A stretch of DNA of 64,000 bases from an uncultured Pseudodesulfovibrio sp. Lineage in GTDB: Bacteria; Desulfobacterota; Desulfovibrionia; Desulfovibrionales; Desulfovibrionaceae. Location: positions 630,001-694,000 of the forward strand of contig NZ_OY782498.1 in assembly GCF_963677845.1 (NCBI RefSeq), in the 5' to 3' direction. The notes under the pieces were generated by a model. The model worked only from the letters and a program-made list of their open reading frames with translations. It had not been told where the DNA came from and searched no databases. Positions 30,936-39,612 of this stretch are shown here, in pieces (the first letter of the stretch is position 1; every line of letters starts with the position of its first letter). The position numbers and the translations under genes were made by a program.

Positions 30936-31427
30936 TTATTTGAAGTCAGCCCGTTTATCCATGGTCATGCCTTCTGTCCACGCCTGAGCCATTTTGTCGA
31001 TGAGGTATTCGGTAGTGGCGTCGGTGTTGCCCGTGAGCTGATGAGCCATACTTGTGACAGAACGGGTCACTTCGGGCTTGCCTGGATAGCGGAAGTTGGT
31101 CAGTATGCCGAACCCGGCCGCACGGTCGCCTTGCGCAAGGGTGGACAGTCCAAGATAAAAGACGGCTTGAGGGTATCCCGGTTCAACCTGAGTGGCAGCC
31201 GTGAAGTTTGTCTCGGCCTTGGCGTAATCGGCCAGATTGTAGTACGCACGACCAAGGTTGGTCAGCAAGATGACGGAATCGGGGTTTTGTTCCAAGGCGG
31301 TTTCATAGTAGGTTGCCGCAGCCTGATAATCCTTGACGGTCATGGACATGTTTCCGGCGTGTTTTGGCGAAGGCGCACAAGCCAAGGTTATGAAGGCTAT
31401 TGTTATGAGAAGAAATAATTTATTCAT
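30936..31427 (-). CDS. TPR lipoprotein
   Basis: 163 residues with signal and lipobox ITLAC (Cys 17). Two TPR units follow: DYQAAATYYETALEQNPDS and DYAKAETNFTAATQVEPGYPQAVFYLG. The region GDRAAGFGILTNFRYPGKPEVTRSV parallels GKRDEGFALLKSYRDPDNFRMTSEV of the next gene, so the pair are paralogues. It may tether or scaffold an envelope complex; no partner is visible. Divergent from mtaB. Confidence 0.86.
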   Translation of the reverse strand: MNKLFLLITIAFITLACAPSPKHAGNMSMTVKDYQAAATYYETALEQNPDSVILLTNLGRAYYNLADYAKAETNFTAATQVEPGYPQAVFYLGLSTLAQGDRAAGFGILTNFRYPGKPEVTRSVTSMAHQLTGNTDATTEYLIDKMAQAWTEGMTMDKRADFK

Positions 31428-31484
31428 TGGTTCGATCCCGGCAAAAAAGTTTATGTATTATCCAAGCGAGTGCCAGAGCATATC

Positions 31485-32777
31485 ATGATTACCTTTTATA
31501 CCGCTACCCTGGGTTGCAAGATCAACCAATATGAAACCCGATCCATTGGTGAAGCATGGGCCGGGGGGGATGCTCGTGAAGTGTCCACTCCGCAGGAAGC
31601 CAATCTTATTTTGGTCAATTCCTGTGCCGTGACCGCCAATGCCGTGGCTGATTTGCGGCAATCCGTCCGTCGTTTTCATCGCGACAACCCGAAGGCCGAG
31701 ATTATTATTACCGGCTGTGCGGCCCAAATCATGCCCGAAGAATTGGGCAAGCTGCCCGGTGTGGTTCGTGTGGTGTCACAGGAAGACAAACCGCAACTCC
31801 TTGAAGGACCGGAAGGGACGAGTCAACCGGGTACGGACAAGCCGGGATTCGCGCCGTTTTCCATCAACGGATATGGTCGTGCTCGTGCCGTGGTCAAAGT
31901 ACAAGACGGATGCTCTCATAATTGTACCTATTGCATTATTCCGACCACTCGCGGCAAATCCATCAGCCGTCCGGTGAACGAGGTGGTGGATGAGATTTCT
32001 CGTCTGCTGGTTGCAGGATTCCGTGAATTTATTTTGAGCGGAATCAATTTGCGACATTTCGGGCGCGGATTGGATGAGAAAATCGATTTTTGGGATTTGA
32101 TATCCCGTCTTGAATCCGAGTTCGGTCTGGATTGGGCTGGCCGGGCGCGGTTTCGTATTTCATCTGTTGAGCCGGGGCAGCTTACTGATAAGGCCCTTGA
32201 TGTCCTGAATCGATCCTCCATGGTCTGTCCGCAATTGCATCTTTCCTTGCAAAGCGGTGATCCTGAAGTACTTCGGGCCATGGGACGCGGACATTATGAT
32301 CCATTGTCCGCAGTGACTTTTTTGGAACGACTCCGTGAGCATTGGCCCGTCATTGGACTCGGTGCAGACCTTATCACTGGATTTCCCGGAGAAACTGAAG
32401 CGCAGTTTGAGAATACCATGGAATTATGTCGCGCTTTGCCAATGACCTACGGGCATATTTTCCCGTATTCCGAAAGGCCGGGGACGCGGGCTGCCGACAT
32501 GGTGGATTCTGTGGACGTCCCCATACGCAAGGCGCGCGCTGCTCGATTACGGGAATTAGTGAATGAAAAGAAAAAGTCTTTTTTGAATTCCCTGCTCGAC
32601 CAACCCCATCTCGACGTGCTTGTTCAGGATGACAAGGGGCGTGGGGTCAGTGAGTATTATGCGGCCTGCTGTTTTGTTACCCTGCCAGCAGGGACCAAGC
32701 CGCGTTCTCTGGTCCGGGCGAGACCTGTAAGACTGGAGAAAAACGTGATTCTGGTTGAACCGTTGGAGATCGCATGA
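31485..32777 (+). CDS. mtaB: tRNA t6A37 methylthiotransferase MtaB
   Basis: Radical-SAM enzyme that adds a methylthio group to t6A at position 37 of tRNAs. The 430 residues include the N-terminal UPF0004 domain with TLGCKINQYE and NSCAVTANA, both with cluster-binding cysteines; the radical-SAM motif CSHNCTYC; and GLGADLITGFPGETEAQF. The NQYE form is the MtaB subtype rather than MiaB or RimO. ATG 31485 begins directly at the family start; the GTG at 31470 is an alternative. Its stop overlaps the DUF4416 start by four bases. Confidence 0.92.
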   Translation: MITFYTATLGCKINQYETRSIGEAWAGGDAREVSTPQEANLILVNSCAVTANAVADLRQSVRRFHRDNPKAEIIITGCAAQIMPEELGKLPGVVRVVSQEDKPQLLEGPEGTSQPGTDKPGFAPFSINGYGRARAVVKVQDGCSHNCTYCIIPTTRGKSISRPVNEVVDEISRLLVAGFREFILSGINLRHFGRGLDEKIDFWDLISRLESEFGLDWAGRARFRISSVEPGQLTDKALDVLNRSSMVCPQLHLSLQSGDPEVLRAMGRGHYDPLSAVTFLERLREHWPVIGLGADLITGFPGETEAQFENTMELCRALPMTYGHIFPYSERPGTRAADMVDSVDVPIRKARAARLRELVNEKKKSFLNSLLDQPHLDVLVQDDKGRGVSEYYAACCFVTLPAGTKPRSLVRARPVRLEKNVILVEPLEIA

Positions 32778-33310
32778 GTACGCCGAAAACCCCTGAACCG
32801 GGATTGTTGATCATATCCATATTGAGTGCGAATTGGGATGCGTTCTGGCCGGATCTGCTCAAGGCTTTGGAAGAACGTTTCGGCCCTGCGGATGACATTT
32901 GTGAGCCGTTCGCGTTTGATCAGACCGGGTACTACGATGCTGAATTGGGTACCCCCATCACTCGCCGTATTGTTTCCTTCGAGAAGTTGCATCCGCTCGA
33001 TGATTTGGCGGATATCAAACTGTTCACAAATGCATTGGAAAAGCGGTATGCTGATGGTGATAATCGGGTGTTTAATCTTGATCCCGGATTTATCACGTTG
33101 CAGAGTCTTGTTTTGGCAACGGGTAAGAAATTTTCGCACCGTATTTACCTCAAAGAGGGAATATGGGCAGACTTGACTCTGATCTGGCAGAAAAAACAGT
33201 GGGTTGTCTTTCCATGGACATTTCCCGACTATGCCGGAGAGGACATGAAATCTCGGCTGACAAAGTTGCGTCAGTCGTATAAAAACACGCTGAGCAAGCC
33301 GCAAACGTAA
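32774..33310 (+). CDS. DUF4416 family protein
   Basis: A 178-residue protein of a family with no known function. Visible conserved parts are the opening PGLLIISILSANWD, FDQTGYYDAELG, LADIKLFTNALEKRY and the end PWTFPDYAGEDMKSRL. No signal, no membrane helix, no obvious catalytic motif. It overlaps mtaB by four bases and stands 44 bases before yicC, in a run of RNA and nucleotide genes, which may hint at an RNA-related role. Confidence 0.85.
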   Translation: MSTPKTPEPGLLIISILSANWDAFWPDLLKALEERFGPADDICEPFAFDQTGYYDAELGTPITRRIVSFEKLHPLDDLADIKLFTNALEKRYADGDNRVFNLDPGFITLQSLVLATGKKFSHRIYLKEGIWADLTLIWQKKQWVVFPWTFPDYAGEDMKSRLTKLRQSYKNTLSKPQT

Positions 33311-33354
33311 GAGTGTCGACAACACGCGGCTTCCAACCATAAAGGAAGAAAAAT

Positions 33355-34236
33355 ATGCCTGTAAGTATGACCGGATTCGGTCGTTTTGAAACCAATGAAG
33401 ACGCCTGGACACATGTTTGGGAAATCAAGAGTGTTAACGGCCGTTATCTCGACGTTAAATGGCGCATGCCCGGTTACCTGCGTTCCCTTGAGAACGGATG
33501 GGAAAAGATCGTTCGTACCTACGCCTCACGCGGAAGGGTGGACGTATCCCTGAACCTTGAAGTGCTGGATTCCGGCATTCTCGGTATGACTTTCAACGAG
33601 ACCATGGCTCAGGCCATGTTTGAGCAGATGGAAAAGCTCGCCCAGTCTCGTGGCGAGAAGTTTGAGCCTGATTATAATCGGGTGCTGTCCATGTCATCTT
33701 TGTGGCGTGACAACGGTTCTGAGCCTGATCCCGGTTTGTCCGAGAGTCTGACGAATGGTCTTGAGGCTGCGCTGAAGGATTGGGTTGATTCCCGTTCTGT
33801 GGAAGGTGAGGCCATGGGTGATGATCTCACGACTCGTCTGGATACCCTGCGTGACCTTGCACAGAAAGTGGCGACTCGTATTCCTGATATTCTTGAAGCT
33901 AAGAAGTCCACACTCAGGCAACGCATCATCGATATGCTCGACTCGGCCAATGCGGAGTTTTCCGAAGACCGGATGCTTCAGGAAGTGGCTTATCTTACAG
34001 ACAAGCTGGATGTTTCCGAAGAGTTGACCCGTCTGGATGCTCATCTGGATCGCTTGAGCGAAGTCCTGGCAGCCAAAGGGAATGTGGGTAAGAAGCTCGA
34101 TTTTTTGGTGCAGGAAACTTTCCGCGAAATCAATACCTGCGGCAACAAGGCTCAGGACACCGAGGTCAGTCGACTGGTCGTTGATTTCAAAGCTGAGTTG
34201 GAGCGGTGTCGCGAACAGGTCCAGAACATAGAATAG
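33355..34236 (+). CDS. yicC: YicC-family endoribonuclease/adaptor
   Basis: 293 residues, full length. The hallmark opening PVSMTGFGRFE, the SVNGRYLDVKWRMP segment, and the C-terminal DUF1732 stretch (EVAYLTDKLDVSEELTRLDAHLDR, REINTCGNKAQD) are all present. YicC proteins act in RNA turnover in other bacteria. AAAGGAAG precedes the ATG. The order yicC-remA-gmk is widely conserved. Confidence 0.93.
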   Translation: MPVSMTGFGRFETNEDAWTHVWEIKSVNGRYLDVKWRMPGYLRSLENGWEKIVRTYASRGRVDVSLNLEVLDSGILGMTFNETMAQAMFEQMEKLAQSRGEKFEPDYNRVLSMSSLWRDNGSEPDPGLSESLTNGLEAALKDWVDSRSVEGEAMGDDLTTRLDTLRDLAQKVATRIPDILEAKKSTLRQRIIDMLDSANAEFSEDRMLQEVAYLTDKLDVSEELTRLDAHLDRLSEVLAAKGNVGKKLDFLVQETFREINTCGNKAQDTEVSRLVVDFKAELERCREQVQNIE

Positions 34237-34263
34237 ATACTTTCTGAAAACCGGAAGGAAACT

Positions 34264-34518
34264 ATGCAGAAGCAGGGATTACTCAACGTCGGTTTTGGTA
34301 ATTTCGTTGTCCTCGACAGGGTCATTTCCATCGTCAATCCATCCAGTGCCCCCATGCGGCGGTTGAGGGAAGACGCGCGTGCCGATGGACGGCTTATCGA
34401 TGCCACTCAGGGACGTAAAACCAGGGCCATTATTGTGACTGATTCCAATCACGTGGTCCTGTCAGCCATTCAGGCGGAAACCATTGGTCAGCGGTTCAGT
34501 GCTGACGAAGGGGAATAG
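34264..34518 (+). CDS. remA: RemA-like DUF370 protein
   Basis: An 84-residue small protein of the DUF370 family, with [45 protein letters not shown]. The Bacillus relative RemA is a DNA-binding activator of biofilm matrix genes; in proteobacteria the role is unknown and the gene usually precedes gmk, as here. The Arg-rich middle would fit nucleic-acid binding. Confidence 0.85.
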   Translation: MQKQGLLNVGFGNFVVLDRVISIVNPSSAPMRRLREDARADGRLIDATQGRKTRAIIVTDSNHVVLSAIQAETIGQRFSADEGE

Positions 34519-34523
34519 AATAG

Positions 34524-35165
34524 GTGAAGCAAGAAGATCATAAATTCAGGCTGGGACAGGTCCTTGTGGTTTGTGCTCCCAGCGGCACCGGCAAGTCCAC
34601 GCTGATATCCATGCTTCGGGAAGAGTTCTCGGATTTTGGATTTTCCGTATCCTATACCACTCGTGCACCGCGTGGTGAGGAACAGAATGGGCGTGAATAC
34701 AATTTCATTTCTCGCGAAGCTTTTGTGGCAATGCGGAGCCGGGGAGACTTTTGCGAATGGGCTGAAGTTCACGGTAATTTTTATGGAACGGCCACCAAGC
34801 CGGTGGAAAAGATGCTCGATTCCGGGCGGGACGTGCTGTTTGATATTGACGTGCAGGGCGCCAAGCAACTCAAGAAAACGTTCTACAAAGGGACGTTCGT
34901 TTTTTTGTTGCCACCGTCCCGTGAAGAACTTGTGCGTCGGCTTGAAGGACGTGGCACTGATTCCGCCGATTCTATTGAACGTCGGTTGAACAATGCTATC
35001 GGTGAGCTTTCTCAGGCCAAGTGGTTTGACTATTGGGTAGTCAATGACTCTTTGGATGAAGCGTACCAAGAGCTGAAGGCTGTATATCTGGCTGGTAAAT
35101 GCAAGCCTTCGTTGCGCCCCGGTATTTTAGGTAATATTCAAAAGACATGGGAAGACGATGGCTGA
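34524..35165 (+). CDS. gmk: Guanylate kinase
   Basis: Phosphorylates GMP to GDP. 213 residues with P-loop [11 protein letters not shown], the GMP-binding [19 protein letters not shown], and [13 protein letters not shown]. The start is GTG 34524, five bases after the previous stop; no other start keeps the P-loop region. It overlaps pyrF by eight bases. Together with guaA and pyrF it shows the nucleotide theme of this window. Confidence 0.96.
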   Translation: MKQEDHKFRLGQVLVVCAPSGTGKSTLISMLREEFSDFGFSVSYTTRAPRGEEQNGREYNFISREAFVAMRSRGDFCEWAEVHGNFYGTATKPVEKMLDSGRDVLFDIDVQGAKQLKKTFYKGTFVFLLPPSREELVRRLEGRGTDSADSIERRLNNAIGELSQAKWFDYWVVNDSLDEAYQELKAVYLAGKCKPSLRPGILGNIQKTWEDDG

Positions 35166-35862
35166 TCTGGTTGTTGCGCTTGATTACAAGGATGCTGAAT
35201 CCGCTTTTGCCATGGCACGGACTCTCAAAGGGGCCGCGCCGTGGATGAAGGTCGGTTTGGAGTTGTTTACTGCCGAGGGGCCGAAAGTTGTTTCCGGTCT
35301 CAAGGAGATGGGATTCAAGGTCTTTTTGGACCTGAAATTCTTTGATATTCCCAATACCGTACAGGGCGCGGTCCGTTCCGCAGTTCGTTCCGGTGCGGAT
35401 ATGGTCAATATCCATGCCTTGGGTGGAGAGCGTATGGCCAAGGCCGCCATGGTTGGATGCACCGAAGGCGTTGCTTTCGGGCAGGAATCACCCATGGTAC
35501 TTGCTGTGACCATGCTGACCAGTATGGCCGCCGGTGATCTGCCTGTTGACAATGCGTCCGATCCATCGGAGATGGCCCTTGACCTGGCTGTGAAAGCCAA
35601 GCAATATGGCTTAAATGGAGTGGTTTGCTCCGGCCTTGAGGCCGAGCGAATCAAAGCGGCTTGTGGGAATGACTTTATTTGCCTGACACCGGGCATTCGG
35701 CCGGCTTCGGCGGATGCAGGTGACCAGCGACGGGTAGTGACTCCCGCGCAAGCTGTTCGGAGTGGTTCAGATTACCTTGTGGTGGGACGGCCTGTTACGC
35801 AGGCAACGAATCCACGGGATGCCGCTTTGGCGATTGTCGAGGAGATGGAACAGGTCAAGTAG
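35158..35862 (+). CDS. pyrF: Orotidine 5'-phosphate decarboxylase
   Basis: Forms UMP from OMP. 234 residues, TIM barrel with [13 protein letters not shown], the catalytic [11 protein letters not shown] (Asp-Lys-Asp charge network), LTPGIRP and [11 protein letters not shown]. The start lies inside the end of gmk. Its stop is nine bases before the TPR gene start, so the run continues downstream. Confidence 0.97.
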   Translation: MADLVVALDYKDAESAFAMARTLKGAAPWMKVGLELFTAEGPKVVSGLKEMGFKVFLDLKFFDIPNTVQGAVRSAVRSGADMVNIHALGGERMAKAAMVGCTEGVAFGQESPMVLAVTMLTSMAAGDLPVDNASDPSEMALDLAVKAKQYGLNGVVCSGLEAERIKAACGNDFICLTPGIRPASADAGDQRRVVTPAQAVRSGSDYLVVGRPVTQATNPRDAALAIVEEMEQVK

Positions 35863-35871
35863 GAGCGTTTG

Positions 35872-36771
35872 ATGTCCGATCAGGAATCAACAGTGAGGGC
35901 CGAGCAGGAAATCGTTCGCGATGGTGCAGAAAAGATTAAGGGTATCTTTTCTACTCAGACCGTGGCGAAGGTCGGCACTGGTACGACGCAGCGAAAGACC
36001 ATTCAGAAAACCTACTGGGATGTCGAAGAGCAGGATGAAACCATTATTTCCGTTCAGCCTTTGAATAGGAATTATGTTCCATCCGGTCCCAAACGACAGA
36101 TTGAACGTGATGATTTCCTTACCAAATTCAATCCCGAACCCGAATTTTATGTCAGCACAGTATACCCGGCCATCAAGGAGATGGACGGGGCCATCGTGCG
36201 TGGCGAGAAGCATCGGGAGCGGGGAGCGGCCTACAGTGCAGAATTTGAATATCAGCAGGCCATGTCCATTGATGAGGAAAACGTTCGTGCCAACTTTGGT
36301 TTGGGATTGACGTATCTTGATCGCGGTGATCAGGTGAAAGCCAACGATATTTTTGAACGGCTGGTCGGATTGGAAGCGGCTTTTGAGGCTGAGCATAAGC
36401 ATCTGTTTAATGATTTCGGCATCAACATGCGTAAAAACAAGATGTATGATCAGGCCTTGCAATACTATCTGCGTGCTGAAGAATTGGTGAAGAATGACGA
36501 GCACCTTTTTCACAATATTGCCCGGTGTTACTTTGAAAAGGGCAATGTAGATGAGTGCAAGAAATATCTGATCAAGAGTTTGGCGGTTAACCCGAATCTC
36601 GAAGCAAGCAAACAATTTTGGACTTATTTACAAACTCAAGGATACGTTAAAGACGGCGAAGCGCCAGGCGTGTCTATCGAATTGCAGCCTCGTGATTCTT
36701 CTCAGAGTGAGAAAAATGCGGGGAAGTCGAATGGGGCGGGCGGTGCTCCTCTTTCCATGAATTTGGATTAA
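35872..36771 (+). CDS. TPR-repeat protein
   Basis: 299 residues, no signal or membrane helix. The first 100 residues are charged and without recognisable domain (KTIQKTYWDVEEQDET, PSGPKRQIERDDFLTKF). From about 110 three or four TPRs follow, including EFEYQQAMSIDEENVRANFGLG, MYDQALQYYLRAEELV and NVDECKKYLIKSLAVNPNLE. The Ser/Gly-rich C-terminus is low complexity. AGGAG precedes ATG 35872. It neighbours an HDOD regulator, so a scaffolding role in signalling is possible. No named family is recognised. Confidence 0.82.
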   Translation: MSDQESTVRAEQEIVRDGAEKIKGIFSTQTVAKVGTGTTQRKTIQKTYWDVEEQDETIISVQPLNRNYVPSGPKRQIERDDFLTKFNPEPEFYVSTVYPAIKEMDGAIVRGEKHRERGAAYSAEFEYQQAMSIDEENVRANFGLGLTYLDRGDQVKANDIFERLVGLEAAFEAEHKHLFNDFGINMRKNKMYDQALQYYLRAEELVKNDEHLFHNIARCYFEKGNVDECKKYLIKSLAVNPNLEASKQFWTYLQTQGYVKDGEAPGVSIELQPRDSSQSEKNAGKSNGAGGAPLSMNLD

Positions 36772-36813
36772 CGGGGTCAGAATTCGCTGTATGGCGAATG
36801 AGTAGGAGTTTCC

Positions 36814-37674
36814 ATGAATCAGGATAGAGTTCAGGATTTCCTTCGAGAGCTTCCGGGAATGCGTGAGGATTTACCGTTTTCTCCAGAGGTCTTGCAAAAG
36901 CTCTTTGTCCAGACAGGGAAAGGGTCAGTGGCTTCTCTTGAGGATGTGGGTGAGACATTAAGCATGGATCAGGGGTTGACCACGCGTATATTGAGTCTTG
37001 CCAATTCTGCATATTACGGATTGCAAGCCGAGGTCCAGTCTGTTACTCGCGCAGCCGCCGTTCTTGGTATGGCTGAAATTCGCAACATTGTTATCGCTCT
37101 GGGTGTAGCCGGTTTGACTAAGGCGTACTCGATCCCGGAAGATTTTGACCTTGGAGAGTATTGGTCGCATCAGTTTCTTGTCGGCATGGTCTCCAAAGAG
37201 TTGTCTCGTATGACCGATGTGGGAAAACCTGACAATATGTTCACCGTGGGGTTGCTGCATGATATCGGCAAGCTTATTACGGCATTGAAACGGCCTGATG
37301 ATTGGCAGGCCATTCGTGAACTGGCTGAAGACGATGAGTTGATCGACTCGGTGGCCGAAGAGGAATATTGGGGATTGGACCACGCCGTTGTCGGTGCGTT
37401 GGTGCTCAAGTCTTGGGATTTGCCTGCGGATTTGGTGGAGCCAGTTAACTGGCATCATTCCCCGGCATTGGCCCCGGATCATTCCCTTGAAGCTAATATT
37501 ATTTGTCTGGCAGATGCCGTGGTCCGCACCGTTGAAGATTCCGAGAGTTTTTATGCCGAGAAGGTCGAACAACTTTGCTCGGACGTGGAAGTTGATATGG
37601 ATGATATCATGGAGACAGCCGAAGAGATGTTCGAATCCGGTGATATCGAACAATTTGTGAAAACACTTTCCTAA
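36814..37674 (+). CDS. HDOD-domain signalling protein
   Basis: 286 residues. The HDOD domain spans about 15-220: LPFSPEVLQKLF, the hallmark ILSLANSAYYGLQAEVQSVTRAAAVLG in pieces, then VGLLHDIGKLI, which retains an HD pair, and WHHSPA. HDOD proteins are HD-like regulators lacking phosphodiesterase activity in most cases, yet here an HD dyad is present. No attached EAL or GGDEF domain. TAGGAG lies upstream of the ATG. Lies between the TPR gene and recJ. Confidence 0.9.
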   Translation: MNQDRVQDFLRELPGMREDLPFSPEVLQKLFVQTGKGSVASLEDVGETLSMDQGLTTRILSLANSAYYGLQAEVQSVTRAAAVLGMAEIRNIVIALGVAGLTKAYSIPEDFDLGEYWSHQFLVGMVSKELSRMTDVGKPDNMFTVGLLHDIGKLITALKRPDDWQAIRELAEDDELIDSVAEEEYWGLDHAVVGALVLKSWDLPADLVEPVNWHHSPALAPDHSLEANIICLADAVVRTVEDSESFYAEKVEQLCSDVEVDMDDIMETAEEMFESGDIEQFVKTLS

Positions 37675-37691
37675 CCTATCTGGAATACACA

Positions 37692-39401
37692 TTGCCTTGC
37701 ATTTGGAAACCTCGCGGTGAAGAAACCGCTCCCGCTTCTGCTGCGTCTATTGCAGAGGAATTATCTGTCTCGCCGTTAATTGTTGAAATCCTGTGGAATC
37801 GTGGTCTGACTGACGTGGAGGAGATGGACAAGTTTTTGAGTCCGTTGCTTCGTCATATGGCGAACCCAGCCGAAATTCCCGGCCTAACGCAGGCTGTCGA
37901 AGTCTTGGCTCAAGGCTTGGCAGAGGGGCGGACTCTTGCCGTTTGGGGTGATTATGATGTGGATGGCATAACGGCTACGGCTGTTATCAAAGAATTTTTC
38001 GCTATGCATGACATGGAAATCATGCACCACCTGCCCAATCGCATGGAAGAAGGCTACGGCATGAATGTCCCCGGAGTAGAACACCTGCACGAACAGGGTG
38101 CCACCATGCTGCTTACCGTAGATTGTGGTATTTCCGATATGGAACCTGTGGCTCGTGCTCGCGAACTCGGCATGACCGTGATTGTGTCGGACCATCACCT
38201 GCCGGGCGAAGAGATGCCCGATGCCCATGCTATTTGTGATCCGCGTTTGGAAGACGGTGGCTCGTGTGATGACCTTGCCGGAGTGGGCGTAGCTTTTATG
38301 CTTATGGTAGCCCTCAATAAATTGCTTCCCGGTGATCCAGTGGATGTCCGTCCGTTGCTCGATCTTGTCGCCCTTGGTACCATCGCTGACATAGTCAAGC
38401 TGACCGGCCAGAATCGTATTCTGGTCAAGAATGGTTTGCTTCTTATCAAGGAAGCCAAACGTCCCGGCATGGCCGCGCTTAAGGTCGTCAGTGATTATGA
38501 ACGTGGTGCAGAACTCGGTGCTGGTCAAATTGGATTCAACCTCGCGCCGCGTATCAATGCAGCCGGACGTATGGGGGACCCGACCAAGGCGCTGAATCTT
38601 TTGTTGGCCAAGGACTTTGATACGGCCATGCCCATTGCCGAGGAGTTGAACGCCATCAACATGGAGCGCCGTCGGCAGGAGCAGGAGATTTCGGATCAGG
38701 CTTTTGAACAGGCGGAAAGCATGCGTCATATGGCCGGACTGGTCTTGTACGGCGAAGATTGGCATCCCGGCATAATCGGCATTGTGGCTTCTCGTGTTGT
38801 CGAGAAATTTTATCGTCCCACGCTCATCCTGTGTTCGCCTGAGGCCTCTGAAGGACTGCTTAAAGGATCTGGTCGGAGCATTGCCGAATTCAATTTGTAC
38901 GAAGGGTTGAAAGCAGTCAGTGGGGTGTTGGTCGGGTTTGGTGGGCACAAACAGGCGGCAGGGATGTCTCTTGAGGCTGAGAACTTGACCGCTTTGCGCG
39001 AACAATTCAACCAGCACGTGATCGATACGCTCGGTCCAGAGCCGTTGACGCCAACGCTCAAGCTTGATCACGAACTTGGCTTTTCCAACATCAATAATAC
39101 ATTGCTTCAGGAGTTGGAACTTCTTCAGCCGTTCGGCATGGGGAATCCCGAGCCGGTGTTTGCCACTCAGCCGATCACTGTCGCCGAGCATCGAACCTTT
39201 GGCCGTGAACATGAGCACGTCAAACTCGTGCTTCAGGATAAGGAGACCGGGGCCAAGTTCCCCGGCAAGGCATGGCGCATGGGGAGCAGTCTTCCCAGAG
39301 ACATTCAAGGGAGAACAATGCGGTTTGCCTTCACTCCGAAAATTGACCGCTATCGAGGCATCCCAAAGATCGATCTACGTATTCGCGATTGGCTGTATTG
39401 A
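37692..39401 (+). CDS. recJ: Single-stranded-DNA exonuclease RecJ
   Basis: A 5'-3' exonuclease for single-stranded DNA in recombination and mismatch repair. 569 residues with the DHH phosphoesterase motifs in order: DYDVDGITAT, LTVDCGIS, SDHHLPGE, then the DHHA1 segment GSGRSIAEFNLYEGL and GFGGHKQAAGMS, and the C-terminal OB domain ending in IDLRIRDWLY. The start is TTG 37692, 17 bases after the HDOD stop; no ATG keeps the N-terminal conserved region. A large palindrome follows. Confidence 0.95.
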   Translation: MPCIWKPRGEETAPASAASIAEELSVSPLIVEILWNRGLTDVEEMDKFLSPLLRHMANPAEIPGLTQAVEVLAQGLAEGRTLAVWGDYDVDGITATAVIKEFFAMHDMEIMHHLPNRMEEGYGMNVPGVEHLHEQGATMLLTVDCGISDMEPVARARELGMTVIVSDHHLPGEEMPDAHAICDPRLEDGGSCDDLAGVGVAFMLMVALNKLLPGDPVDVRPLLDLVALGTIADIVKLTGQNRILVKNGLLLIKEAKRPGMAALKVVSDYERGAELGAGQIGFNLAPRINAAGRMGDPTKALNLLLAKDFDTAMPIAEELNAINMERRRQEQEISDQAFEQAESMRHMAGLVLYGEDWHPGIIGIVASRVVEKFYRPTLILCSPEASEGLLKGSGRSIAEFNLYEGLKAVSGVLVGFGGHKQAAGMSLEAENLTALREQFNQHVIDTLGPEPLTPTLKLDHELGFSNINNTLLQELELLQPFGMGNPEPVFATQPITVAEHRTFGREHEHVKLVLQDKETGAKFPGKAWRMGSSLPRDIQGRTMRFAFTPKIDRYRGIPKIDLRIRDWLY

Positions 39402-39420
39402 TGCAGTTAGTCAAAAAAAT

Positions 39421-39481
39421 AATTCAAAGCCAGAATGGCGCACCATGCATTGAGCAGGGTGCGCCATTCTGGCTTTGAATT
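39421..39481 (-). terminator. Perfect 24-bp inverted repeat, probable terminator of the lipoate genes
   Basis: AATTCAAAGCCAGAATGGCG (start of the 24-base arm 39421-39444) recurs as an exact inverted copy at 39458-39481 around a 13-base loop. On the minus strand it is followed by ATTATTTTTTT, so it fits termination of leftward lipB-lipA transcription. On the plus strand, after recJ, no T-run follows. Confidence 0.75.
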
Positions 39482-39532
39482 GAGATCCTTAAGTGAGCTG
39501 CCAACAGGCCACCTTCGCCGCAGGCGACACAT

Positions 39533-39577
39533 AAAGTTTTGGAGAGCCCAGAGAACCTTTTTCAAAAGGTTCTCTGG
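39533..39577 (+). repeat. Dispersed hairpin repeat, copy 1
   Basis: A 45-base unit AAAGTTTTGGAGAGCCCAGA... containing a perfect 13-bp hairpin (39548-39560 with 39565-39577, loop TTCA). It matches 56914-56958 with three mismatches and is related to the inverted unit at 56755-56812. It lies 35 bases past the lipA stop. A further GC-rich tail (GGGCAGCGCCC) follows. Confidence 0.75.
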
Positions 39578-39612
39578 CGGGTCCAAGGGCAGCGCCCTGG
39601 CCGCCGGAGGCC

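Noticed and set aside
31424..31444. GGTTCGATCCCGGCA, like a tRNA T-loop
   Set aside because: No acceptor stem or anticodon arm can be built around it; it is the spacer between divergent genes.
37884..39308. A 474-codon minus-strand frame opposite recJ
   Set aside because: recJ has all DHH motifs on the plus strand; the opposite frame has no family features.
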